The notes beneath the pieces are model-generated. The model did not search any database. It was not told where the DNA came from and saw only the letters and a list, made by a program, of their open reading frames with translations. A stretch of 64,000 bases of DNA, taken from assembly GCA_947568835.1 (NCBI GenBank), contig OX387605.1, positions 14,760,418 through 14,824,417 on the forward strand. The letters are read 5' to 3'. How positions within the stretch are numbered: the stretch's first letter is position 1; the number at the start of each line of letters is the position of its first letter. Source of the DNA: Protonemura montana (Eukaryota > Arthropoda > Insecta > Plecoptera > Nemouridae). Positions 10,205 to 22,200 of this stretch are shown one piece after another. The position numbers and the translations under genes are program-made.

Positions 10205-13200
10205 CTGAAAGTTCAGAAGGAGTCGTTTTACTTTACCTCGTTATTTTCAGAAGAAAGAAACCCTCGATTTTCAAAGAAACCAAAAAATAAATACAAATAC
10301 AATATTGACTTTACGAACTTCTCTTCAATTTGATGAGGGGATTGGAATCTTCTTTTTAATAAAATGAATGTCTTTCCGCCTAGAACTGGATTGAAACTGT
10401 TTAATATCAACGAAACAAAGATTTTTTTCTCAAAAATTTTACTTCTATTGCAGAGCCCAAAATTATTTTTTTCAATTGTTTGAGACAAAGCTTCGGGGTT
10501 ATGTAGTAACGATATACCACTTGAAAATATACCAAAATGAGTAAAAACTTAAAACAAAGTATCTAGAAATGCCAAAAATTATTTTTTTCTTACAAATAAA
10601 AAAAAAATGTTTGCCTTCAATATTGACCTGATGGCCAAGATTAATGTTTTCAATGTTTACTCCTAGAAGCAACCCTCAGAGCAAATCCGGCTCCTCCACT
10701 TAATGCATAGTCCGTTCCGCACTCGAGAAACCTTGAAACTGTAGCAGTGTTAACATGGTCGTTTGAAGGGCTTAGTTGACTTCTATTTCATTTTAAGATC
10801 ATTGATGGTTATTTTTATGCTAATTACGACATATTTAATCTAATTTTTTTAAATATACATTTGATTGCATATCCTTCAATACATAATTTTAAATCTGTGT
10901 TTATAAATAAAAAAATCGGCCCCAGACAAATTCGCATCCAACAAAGCGAGAAGAATTATGTAAGGCGATCCCTATATAGCACAGCGACCGTCGAGCGATA
11001 TATGACCATCCCACGGTGTACAAAGTTTTGTTCCCGAAAGTGAAAGCAATTTGAAGAAAGCATATCGGCAAAGACCAGCACCGTAGTTTTTTTAAGGCAC
11101 CTTGAAGATAGGCTCTTGTAAAATTTAACGATTTCATGCATTATTGGTATTTTTATGGGCAAAAACAGAAAAAGGCGAGTAAAAAAATGCAGTAATATCC
11201 TATTAATATGTAACGATGCAAATGAGAGGCCGACTTTAGTTCCAAAACACGCTGTTAGGGGCGCTTATCTCCTCGTTCAGCTTACGCATCTTAATCAATC
11301 AACATTACAAAAGATTTTAATTAGATTTTGACGTAATGTCTACGCGCGCATTTTGCCCCTCTAATCTAGAAGCGTAATTTGTTGTTTAAATTGTGCAATT
11401 ATTTATCTTCGTCTTTCGGCGCGGCTTAGAATCGCAGAGGCAGGCTGTTTCTGTTGTAAGCACAGAGACTGCAGATCAGATTTACTAAAGCACAGCTGTT
11501 TCAAATAAGTCCGATTTGTTTTGCACCAGAACTGAAACTATTTTCTATTCCATTCGCTTGAATTATTTTACATGCATTGCGCATGGTTTTGCTATATTCA
11601 GAGACCAGAGAGAAATTTTATTTAGCATTGCAACGAATTTACGAATATGCCCACGTGCTGGTGAATAAAAAACGGTGCATTTCCCGGGAGCTGCAATTAA
11701 GTGCACGTGCATTTTCCACGATAATGCACTTCTGCAAAAGATTGATAACCACGAAGAGAAATTATCTATTTACATAAACCTCGGTAAATAATTGAGATTG
11801 TAGTATGTTCAGAACAAGAGGGTTGTATACATTACATATCAAAACAATTTTTTTTTGCGAGGTATTATAAGTAGTACACGACTAAAAAGTATCGTTCTTG
11901 TTGCTCCGAGTCGCTCAAGTAGGGGATGCGGCACCTCCACTATAACATTTAGAGTTAGACGTGTGGGATTTGAAAACGCCCGTACTATTTTCCTGCTATC
12001 TTACAACCACCTTATTCATTCCCTTCCTCTTACGTTACCCAACACGTCCATAATCGCGCTTTTGTCTTACTCTTGGCCATACATTTTTCAGGCCGTCCGG
12101 TTCTCGGAAGAAACCATTTTCGCGCGGATCCCTCATTCATGGCTCGTTTATGGCAACACGTAGCGTGTTCCCTTCCGGAGAGACGCGAGCTATCCGGGTC
12201 CCTGGTTTTATTTCGCGGTGGGCGAATATCGAGAGGTATAAATCTAGTGCAATCGCATAGCACTTTAATGAGATCCCTGATAAAGCTATCTGGCAGCGGC
12301 TCGTGGTTCGAATCTGCCCGGCGGTCTCAGCTCAGGTGATTGGACCGATCCCTTCGGAGACCACGTCAAATTAATAATGTCTAGACGATCGCAAGGGAAC
12401 GTTGGCTGGGCGTCGCCGGTAATCGCTTTCGATACAATGCCATCGTGCTTTTGGCTTAGCTCTCTTTGACTTCAGATATATTTTCCTGGCGAAAGTCGAT
12501 GCGCTGCAATGTATTGTTTCTCGAATTATTTTTTCCTATGCCGAGTTTTTTTTTAAATACTAGACTTCCATGCTACATCCATGCTCTTAAATTATTTTAA
12601 GAACAATTTGAAAATAATAAATCTCCGAAAAATGTTAAGTGTCAAGAAACGAATTCTGTTTTTCAGTTTATATTTTTAAAATGGGTGCCTCACAAATGAC
12701 AAAATAAATCTCTTTACAGCACTCTAATTGATTAGCAAAGTAAGAACAGCAAAATTTCATAATTTTGTCCATTCTTTTGAAGATACCTGATTTTTCTTTA
12801 TTGTTGCTTGTAACTGTGCCACATTTCCAGCTGTTGGTAGACTGTAGTCCCGATGTATCCATGTGGACACCTCAAAAGTTCACTCATACAGGATTGCTAA
12901 AACGTAGACTTGGATTGGGTCTTTATTTTCACGATTGTGGCGAGAGTAATGAAGGTGGCATTTCTGCTAGATTTGAGCCCATTCGACGGATGTAGGGGAT
13001 GAAAAAAATTGTCAGCCCACATATACCTCGTGACTCCCTCCCTTCCACTTGCCTGAAAAACGCCCTCAACGCAACGGGTTCTGGGGTAATAGCCGTATCT
13101 AATTTCATAGTATGGTTTATTTTCTAGAAATGTTCATTAAAATTCACAAAAATAGTCTACGGCTGAATACTTGCGGTAAGATTTTTTCCAATTATAAAAG

Positions 13201-13424
13201 AAGCGTATTTGCCAAGCAAAGATTGACTTTCCGTCCTTGAATTAAAGCGACCGACCACGGGTTATTATCTATCCATGGACCGTCCAGATAAATCCAAGGC
13301 ATATCGAATTGCATTAATGAAAGCGGTTGGTTGATCCACTAGTACAATTCCCCATCGGCCACCACCATACACGATGACCCGGTCCCGGCCCCTTCAGCAT
13401 CCCCATTTTCCAGCGCCAGTGCCG
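10205..13424. other. Non-coding, upstream of dpr exon A
   Basis: AT-rich sequence with no recognisable exon, RNA gene or transposon. Open frames on both strands are short and mutually overlapping. A GGTTCGAATC string near 12312 resembles a polymerase III B box, but no tRNA fold or A box accompanies it. This is probably part of a long 5' intron of dpr, or its upstream flank. Confidence 0.6.
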
Positions 13425-13471
13425 CCCCCTTGTCCCATCCCCCGTGCCCGGCGCCCCATCCACCCACCCCC
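13425..13471 (-). other. Canonical G-quadruplex motif in a GC-rich island
   Basis: On the minus strand there are seven runs of at least three G within 47 bases, separated by loops of 1-5 bases, which comfortably satisfies the G3+N1-7 rule. It sits in a GC/C-rich island at about 13370-13560 that contrasts sharply with its AT-rich surroundings. The G-rich strand is the dpr sense strand. The island could be an unrecognised 5' exon, a promoter or a regulatory element; no protein similarity was seen in any frame. Confidence 0.7.
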
Positions 13472-16400
13472 GGGTCGAGCGAGCCTCATCGATCCACCGC
13501 CAGGGACGCTTGCCGCGCGGCCTCTGCAACCCACTTGCCTGTGTCAGAGCTACCGAGCCGGCAAATCAGCAATTACTCTCTCAATAAATTAATATACTTG
13601 CGTTTGTGTTGGAAAAAAAGAGAATAAATTAGCAGATGACTGACAAGCCGTTCTCATTAAATTTGAAGTAAATGGGGTTTTACAAGTTCTGAAGGTATCG
13701 CAAAAATGCTTTGATTTTTATTACTTTGGTGCCAGATCTGTGCGTTTTCCAGTCACATCCGTTAAAGTTGGTCTCAATAAACGAAAACGTCACCACGCCT
13801 GAAAGCACCAACTTGGGTTGGGTATTTTAAATCGTCAATATCCGTTTAAAATATAAAGCATTGAGGGAAGAACAACCAACAAAGATTCCTTTTTCCAAGA
13901 CTTTTTTTTTACAGATTGGCTCAGGTCTCGCGGCACGCTGAAGACATTCGTGGTAGACTTTCATTTTCCCTGCCTCAGCTTTTGAATGGACTAAAAGAAA
14001 TAATAACACTGGATTGCATGATGTATGGCTTGTCGTCACTGGTGCCCAGATATTTTCATTTACCTCGGGCTCTTTATCTTGGTCAAAAGATGACGATCAC
14101 TCTCCATGTTTTATTTATAAGTTCTGTGCCCTGACAGCGGCTGAAAGCAAGCGATGACAGTTAAGGAGCATGGTCAGACTTCTGTCGTTTTGCAGGAAAT
14201 GACGAGAGCAAGGATTATGTGTCCGATCCGCGAAAATAGAAGATGTTATCACAGGATCATCGCTTCGTTTCCAGGACCACCGAATGTTTTTTTTTTTTTT
14301 TACGTGGTCTGTCATGTTTGTATCTTTAGAAGTTGAAATAGGCGAGCATCGTTGTTGAAGTGACAATTCGTGGCAGATCAAAGCTTGACACCATGTCAAT
14401 ACGTGGTCGCTTTCATGAGCGTAACTAAAATATAAGCGTACAACGGGTCGGCTTACAGTGTACAGTATGTCCACACTTCGCTAATTAGTATCGACTTGAT
14501 TGTTTCCGCTATTAAGCGTGATTTGACCGATACCAGTGACGACCACCGCGGTGTGTTCTCGGCAGCTTTGAGTCTGACTACCATTGGTTCATTACTGGAA
14601 CTGGCAGCTAATTATACTGCGTGTGCATTATGATTTTGCGCAAGAGTGCTCGCTCTCAATGGTCAACTCATGTTTGCTTAATTTCTTGCTTTGGACCGGA
14701 AATAAAAGGTTAGCGTGGTGAATCTTTACGGTTTATTAACCTGCCTATTATTCTAAACGACGTTATTACAAAGAAAAAAATGTTAATTACGAAAATGGGT
14801 TACAGATATTAATCATTAGTGGAAACTTCATAACAAATAATTGTATTATTTAAAATACATCAAATGCTTTAAATATTACTTGGACGAGTGTAATTTCTAA
14901 TTTTTCACATGCTAAAATTAGTAACGCATAAATTATTCGGCAATTAAGAAATAAACTTAAAAAAATATTACCAAACTCGATGAGATATACCTACTGGTAT
15001 AAAAGTATACTTTTAAATTTACCAAATTAAAAAAAAATATATAAAACTTGATTTTGAATTCTTAAGAGCACACTGTTCGCGCTGCCTAGCGGCAAAAGAC
15101 TGAACAGCAACACGTAGCCTACAGACTGTCTCATTGGTGTCGCTCTTGGCGTTCCTGCACAGTAGCGCCGCGACGCTTGGCAGAAACTAAACGAACTAAG
15201 TGCGCCCTACGGCGCCGATCTATAAAGCTGCGCAAAGGCGTTGCGAACGCGCTCTACCGTGATGTTGTTTGAACTTGTAACACGAAGCGAGAAGCAACAG
15301 TTTCGCCGATAGATGGCTCCTGCGGCCATTCAGCGTTGCGTGGCATTGAAATTTCTCTCCGCCATCAACATAGCGTGCATGTTTTTGAAAACTTTCTTAA
15401 ATATTAACGGTGATTTCATTCCGTTTGTAGCATGGTGCCATTCAAAGTTATTGTGTTATGTAGGACATAACTGACAATGGACAAAAAGCTTTTTAAACAC
15501 AGAATTTTCGATCTCTACTCATAACTTTCTCTATTCGAAAAAGTTTTAGCATCGACGCACCGGAAAGTTTTCCCTGTGACGTGGCTGTACCGTAATATTC
15601 TAAAGCTTTTGTTAACAACCACGCTCCTGGAAGAGTTAACGCATTGTTCACCAAAAACAATGAGGCAATGAGATCTCTCGAGTCGTCGTCACCCGACACA
15701 GCAAAGGAAAAATTGTCATTTATTTACGACACTATTTTACTCGAAAAGCTTGTAATTCCATGGCACAGTAGCAACTTGATGTCGAACAACGAGGTGTGGT
15801 GGAAGCATAATGCCACGAAATGTCCCTGGTGATTGGTGGGTGAAAACCATTGCCACTTACCCGACCTAATTAGTTAACAATTAGCGGTTTGTGACAATAC
15901 AGCAATGTACAATCGGCTCGTTGCGTTGTGCGGTGTCTATGGGAACAAATGTGTTTGCTAATGCGTACATGTCGACGATGCGTTATGCTAGGGCGACGCA
16001 GTGCGACGCTTGCACATTGACAATTAAAATAAATGAATGGTCGTGTGGATAAATTCTTTTTTAGTTGGTACTCTAATAGAAGCCACGCCGGCTGTGCCAA
16101 ATACCTGTGTGCTTAACTGAAAGAACCGCAATGTTTCGGAATGGTCCGGTTAGTCAGGGAGGAGGAAAAACGATTGTAAGGAGAGCGCACGAAAATGAAC
16201 AGGTTTACTGCTCAGCCTGTGTCGTTCTTTTACGTTAAGCGGGAGGTAACTTTATTCTGCGCGTTTCGCAACACGATCCGTGTGTGTGCGTTTACGGGAC
16301 TTGAGCAAGTTCACGTTCACTCTCAATCAACGTGTACTTGCGGTTTTTAATTGTTTTGGCTAAGTAATTTTTAGAGTAATTGCGGGAAGTTTTTATTTTA

Positions 16401-19185
16401 TAGAAACGCAGGTAATCATGCACACGGTCCGGTTATAGAAGACCTTAATTTAGGAAATACTGGGTCGAGCTCTTTTGTTAGTTTAATTACATTACCCTAT
16501 TACATGTATAGGCTTTCTCTATGATTATAAAAAGGACGGTGGTTTAAAAATAAACTTGGGGTTGAAAGCAACTTTGCTTGATGTTTGATTGCATGAAGAT
16601 CAATTGCATAAGAAGATGCATTTATCAGCATTTAATCAGCATTTTTTGTTTGTCACCAAAAAAATTAACACCATCGTTTTCTTTCACATTAGAAAATTAT
16701 CCTGTTTTCTTTCTGATCAATTCATGGAGACCCAGACTGACTTGGCTGCCACCGATAATTTAACCAAGGGTTTAGAGGTAAATTGTGCCAGTAAATTGTT
16801 TGCATTGCATACACGTAGAGATTTCTCGAGTGGAAACCTAAAACGTATGCTAATCTTGATGAGGGATGGCGAAATTGCATGAGAATACCGAACTGCATTA
16901 TTCTTCGCTACATAAGCGACACAAGGCGCCAGCAAATTATGCGAACAATAGCAAACCATTTTTCTCAAAAATAAGATGTTGGCATAACTCAAATATTATA
17001 TTAAAAAAAAAAAAAATGAAATCTTTTTCTTTCCAACGTTTCCTCTTCTCTCCCTCGGATGACACCCCTGCTCATGACTAACAAGTAGAATAAGAGCTTC
17101 TTGGCTCGTCAGATTTTGCCTAATCCCATCGTGGCGTTATTTTTTCCTATCCGCCAGAGCGTACCGGTGTCGCCGTCGTCGTTTCTAAGTTGGCTATTTG
17201 GTAGCTCGAAGATGACGTATAAAACAAAGGAAGGCGGGCGGGACGGGAAATTGCCAATGTCACATGCCATTTCCTCGACGGAATGAGAATCGAAGGCGGT
17301 CGCCGGGAGTTTGCGACACGAAATAGCGTGCTTTATAGCGTAGAAAGGCTTAGCTCCATCCGCACTTTCCCTTACATGTTTTAAGAGCTAACCACCATGA
17401 AAGTGCGCCCTTCCTGTGCTGACAGGATACGGATTATTTCTGTAGTACTTTTTTTACTCGCCATTAACATCGATTTGTTATTTTTTCGAACCAGGTTTAT
17501 TCGATTGACGCGTCGCGAATCGTTTTGGTTAAATAGCTCCGAGATGGATATATTTGAAAGATATACGAAAGAAGGTTACGACTTCCGCCTTTCTTATGTC
17601 AATCAGTTTTATGTCAGTTTTATAGAGCAGTGCGACTACTGCTTATCATTTCGATATTGATTTTTACTTTGTGCTTGGTGACGGGAAGCGAAGAGTGCGC
17701 TGGCTCGCATCAATCCTTTCTTCACTGAACAAGCTTGTTAGTGCATTTTACCCTCACAATATGGCCGGACGTTGAATCAAATCATTTCACGGCTTCAAAA
17801 GCTATTCCGAAGGGGGGTTACGATTTAAAGTTTGTATCACCTTTACTAAAGGATATACGCCAAAGGTGATAAAAAAGTTACCCAAACCTATTATAACTTA
17901 AGTTAAAAAGTTTGTTGTTAGCTTCTTGCGAATAAAGACTTCGACATTTCCTCCGTATAGCCAATTAAAGTGATGCATTTAGAACGACGTTATTGAATAA
18001 TCAGCCTAAAATACCTTACTACCTAAATATAACGAACGTCTTCCCCGATTGAACTTCATGTCGCTGATTCTTAAATCATTGTGTGTGTAAGATGTTTTGC
18101 TCTGCAAGAATAATCTATAGCCACTGTAGAATTAATTCGAGCTTTGGGTTCATGTTACGGTTAGGGTCAGTTGAGGACCACAATAGCTGTTCCACAAGAA
18201 GTGGCAAAATAGTAGGCATTAACGTTATTGCGGCTTCTTGAAATAGTTGTAGGCCGCTATCGTCGATTCGTAAGGGTTGATTGCTGTTGCAGACGTTGTT
18301 TACCCGAAGTTCAGTTCTGTAGCTGGTCGACCGCATGTTATTCCAAGTCCCGAGGCCCGAGACGGAACACACTTTAAGACGCTTGTGATATTCATAGTCT
18401 GTATTATTTAAAAGAAAGTTTCCTCAGGTTTCGTTTTATGCGTGACCCATTTTTTCACTCGAAGCCAATGTGATATCATTTATTAATTACTGGTAGCGTC
18501 ATTTTTAAACTAGAAGTTGTCTGTTTTTTTCTAAAAAGTTTAATTCAAAGATTATTAAAGATTATTTATGAATATGATTATATATTATGATTAGGTATAC
18601 GATCATGATTAAATATGATATCTTTGTGTGTATAGTACCTACGCCTTTTGATGGTATACATATACAAAAAATATTGGAGTGAACTTGAAGAAAATCCTAT
18701 TACAAAGAAAGTAATGAATATTAAAGCAAATCCACGACGCCGGTTTTCTTCGATATCTTTTCATCGAGCCGGGAATTAAATTTTTGAGATAGATTCCATC
18801 CTTTTATTAAATTCGATAAAGACCGAAAGAGCGTAGAGGAAGCCTTTCATGGTAACAATACTTCAATGCAGTGTAACAGATTACTCACCCTATTGATTTC
18901 AATTTTCTACCTTCACATTTGTTTATGGAATCGATAGAAAATGGGAAAGTGAGTTTGCATCCGAGCAGAAAAGTTTGTTAACGTCTCGAAACAAGAAACA
19001 GCAAATTGAATTACGCCTTGCGTGGCGTGCCAGGAAAGTTATGAACCCGAGGTTGCCGTCGCTGCACACATGTAAAAGGATGTGGTCTTGCGAGAGTGTA
19101 GAGAAATCATATTACTATCATATGCAATTCTCTTTTGGGACATAAAAAGAGGAAACGAGCGCTGTCGCCCATCGGTGTCACTGTT
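13472..19185. other. Non-coding stretch
   Basis: No supported gene. It contains a T15 run (14287-14301), a very AT-rich block at about 14700-15060, and a GC-richer block at about 15065-15330 with two strings resembling the insect CTCF/insulator core (near 15079 and 15307). Open frames are short and unrecognised. Confidence 0.6.
14287..14301. repeat. T15 homopolymer
   Basis: A run of fifteen T on the plus strand in otherwise unique non-coding sequence. No upstream retroposon body is recognisable on either side. Confidence 0.85.
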
Positions 19186-19206
19186 CTCTCTCTCTATATA
19201 TATATA
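19186..19206. repeat. Compound (CT)n(AT)n microsatellite
   Basis: A short CT run passes directly into an AT run, about 21 bases in total, in non-coding sequence. Confidence 0.85.
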
Positions 19207-22200
19207 CCGCATGTTGAATATCCCATTTGAATGACGAGGAAAAACTGAAACGAATTCAAGACTGCGAGTGCAGTGTTGAATGCCAAGACAGACGTTTATT
19301 GGTCCTGTCGGGGTTTAAGAGCGCGCTGACTCCATGGGTGCAATATTAAAGGACGAATACTTTGGGAATTGAAGGGTTGGGCCAGGGCCCAGTGTGTGCG
19401 GGGATAACCCAACGGCACAGCTGTGCATGCAAAGCCAGCAGGCCACGCTTTCCTAAAACTTGGATATTAGAAAGTTCCCAAAGATGAAGCGTTACTTTAT
19501 GAATAAACTTTGGCTTTCACATATCGGGATTTGATGATAACAGAGATAAGATGGTTTTGCTGAGACTTGCACATCTTCGATCGGCAGCAGATGTGAGCGT
19601 CGCAAGTCAGTGGATCAGCGAGTTGAATTTCGGATTACGGGGATGGAATTATTAAATACCCGGGTGGATTTGCTGGACATAGATGTCCAAAAAGTCCCTT
19701 GTCAGATGTTCAGATAACTGGAACGCAGACGTGCTAAACTAGCATTTCTGATATCAACTCGATTTATTGTGGCTGGGAAACGACTGCTTTAACCAAACGC
19801 AGTCTTGAAGCTATGTGACGTTTCGTTACATTCAAAGCAGTATCAGCAATACGAGTAGGTAAATGTGCTCATCGGATAATGGATATTTCGCAAGACAGAA
19901 ACGAGATAGGATCTCTCTAGAGATATGTTGTTGATATCTGGTAATATTATCTCTTTGTCATAATAGTTGAGAAGACATCTGAACGTTTGTTGGTTTGTAT
20001 GTGCTTCGTCTCAGAATAAGCATCTGCATTACTCAAGCATCTCGTAATTATTTGTTTGAATGTGAAACGTAATACATTTAATTTGAACATCAATATCCAC
20101 ATGTTTTCAGACTTTTTTAGATCTTTTTGTAAAGAGTTTTAATGGCTGGGTGCATCACGCCAAGTTATTTTACCCGGAACATTTTCACGGTCTGCTTAGT
20201 TGTATTCAACCTTTACCGCAGACGAAAACTAAATAATTAAACAAGGGAGACAGGGCGCTGGGAAATAGTAAAGCTTCAATTCTTATTTATCTACAGTCGA
20301 GGAGCGGAATCAATCTGAACTCGCGGAATTGATTCTCTATTTGAATTTGACTTCCGAAGAGGAAGCGACGATTGCGAATTCCGCGCCAACGACATTTCTC
20401 CACGAATCTTACCGAAATGAATATTTTAAGCGCTCGTCCCGACGCTTTCCGTCAGAGACACTTATGATGGCTTGAGATCCACCCACCGTCTGCAGCCAGT
20501 CAAAGACAAAATGTTTTATTTCAGTTCGAGTTTACTTTACGGATCTTTCGATCAAGTCAGCTCACATTGATCAACGTGAAAGTTTTATCAGATATTATCT
20601 AAACCCTTTGTGCCGTCAACGTTCGCGAGCATCTGGATGAAAACGTCAGATGTCCAAACGCCATGAAGAATGCATGGAAAGATGTGCACGAATATTGGGC
20701 AGTCGGCTTCGGGCGGTATCATCCTGAAAAGGATTTTTGAACAACGTAGTACTGAGCACAATCATCTTTATGCAGCAGATAAGTTGGAGAATTCAGAAAG
20801 ATACCTTCTTCTCTCGTTCATATATTTTCGAAGGCAGCAATATGAATAAAAGAAGAGCAATAACATTCCGAAGAAATATTGTTTCAATCCTATAAATACA
20901 CATTGCAATAAGTTCAAATCTGGAATCACTTGATTTATGGCATAAGTTTTGTGCATGAAACGTAAGCAAGAATAGAGCGCTAGAGAGAATAATCGTGAAT
21001 CGAGGGAAACTATTCGTTTCGATATCGGATATGAGCTCGTGTCGATTATGGGTATTGGGATAGAATTCAACAGGCTCAGAATAGAGCAGCCAAATTTGAT
21101 TGACTCTAGAATCACGTTGCTTTTATTGGGTATGGCTTGCACACGTTTCTTATGGTAATAGTAGATTTTCTAGACTGAAATACTCGCTTTTCTTCCAATA
21201 ATCCTTGGCACTATGCATCTAGCACGTAACCAATTGTGTACCCTGCAAATTCGTTTTGAATAAACTGCGTAAAGAAACTGTTTCTGACAATTCCCCAGTG
21301 ACAACCTCGAGAATCGACTAGAATGTAAGCCCTTTTAAATAAACACACTGATTTTGTGCGTATTTCACGTCACTAATGGTTGACGTTTACCCTGATTTAC
21401 GCTGCCGACCACCGCCTCGGCACTGCTTGCCGTTGCTGCAATCTGTTCAACGTGGGGAGAGAGAGAGCAGAAGAAAATCTGGTGAAATATTGTGCTGATT
21501 AACAAACCAGGAGTCAACTCGCGTGAGTTAATAACACTGGAACTAAAACAAACTGCTCGCGAAACTCGAGGAGGATATAGCGCCGTGGAGAGTTTTACTG
21601 CAAACACTTTTCCATCCCCTAGCCGTGGGCAAAGACGTGGTGAAATAAAACGTAGCGTGTAAAAAAACAACTCTCTGTCAGAACACGAAACTCGTTGGGA
21701 ATCGTTTTAAATTAAACACCAACGTGTGCACGTCTTATTTTCCTCAGCGTGGCAATTTCCTCAGTGCATGGGAAGTCAATATTACGATCGTTTATAAGCG
21801 CTGCAGCAGAGTAACCGCTGAGTTCCCTTTCGAAAACCTGGCCACCGCACACTGGCAGTTGTGGCTGTGCTCATATCTTCGAAATTATGTAGCTGAAATT
21901 CTTCTTACCTCTGTGGTGGTGTTTACTAGCGTCATGGTCAGCGAAGCTCAGCTCCAAAGCGCAGACGCATGTCAGGAGAGCGATGATTAATTGATGACGG
22001 TAATGACTGGTCGGCATTTTTAATCCAATGTAGCGGCTGCGTATTAATTCACTTTAAACAAACCACACGCACCACTCGGCAGACATTTGCCAGTGCACTT
22101 CACTGGGGCATGCATCCCCCACAGCACGTACACATTTATGGGCTTGCAATTGCGCTCGGCGCTAGGTTCTGTTCCCTTAGCTTCCTCTATCATGGGGTGT

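Noticed and set aside
12280-12345. GGTTCGAATC string resembling a tRNA/SINE B box
   Set aside because: The T-stem does not pair properly and there is no A box or cloverleaf upstream, so neither a tRNA nor a tRNA-derived SINE can be supported.
20768-21142. 124-codon minus-strand frame, and a plus-strand string YWDRIQQAQNRAAKF near 21053 resembling the tail of a LINE reverse transcriptase
   Set aside because: The resemblance is about 12 residues, the frame is stopped immediately after it, and no other reverse-transcriptase motif is seen nearby. Too weak to call a retrotransposon remnant.
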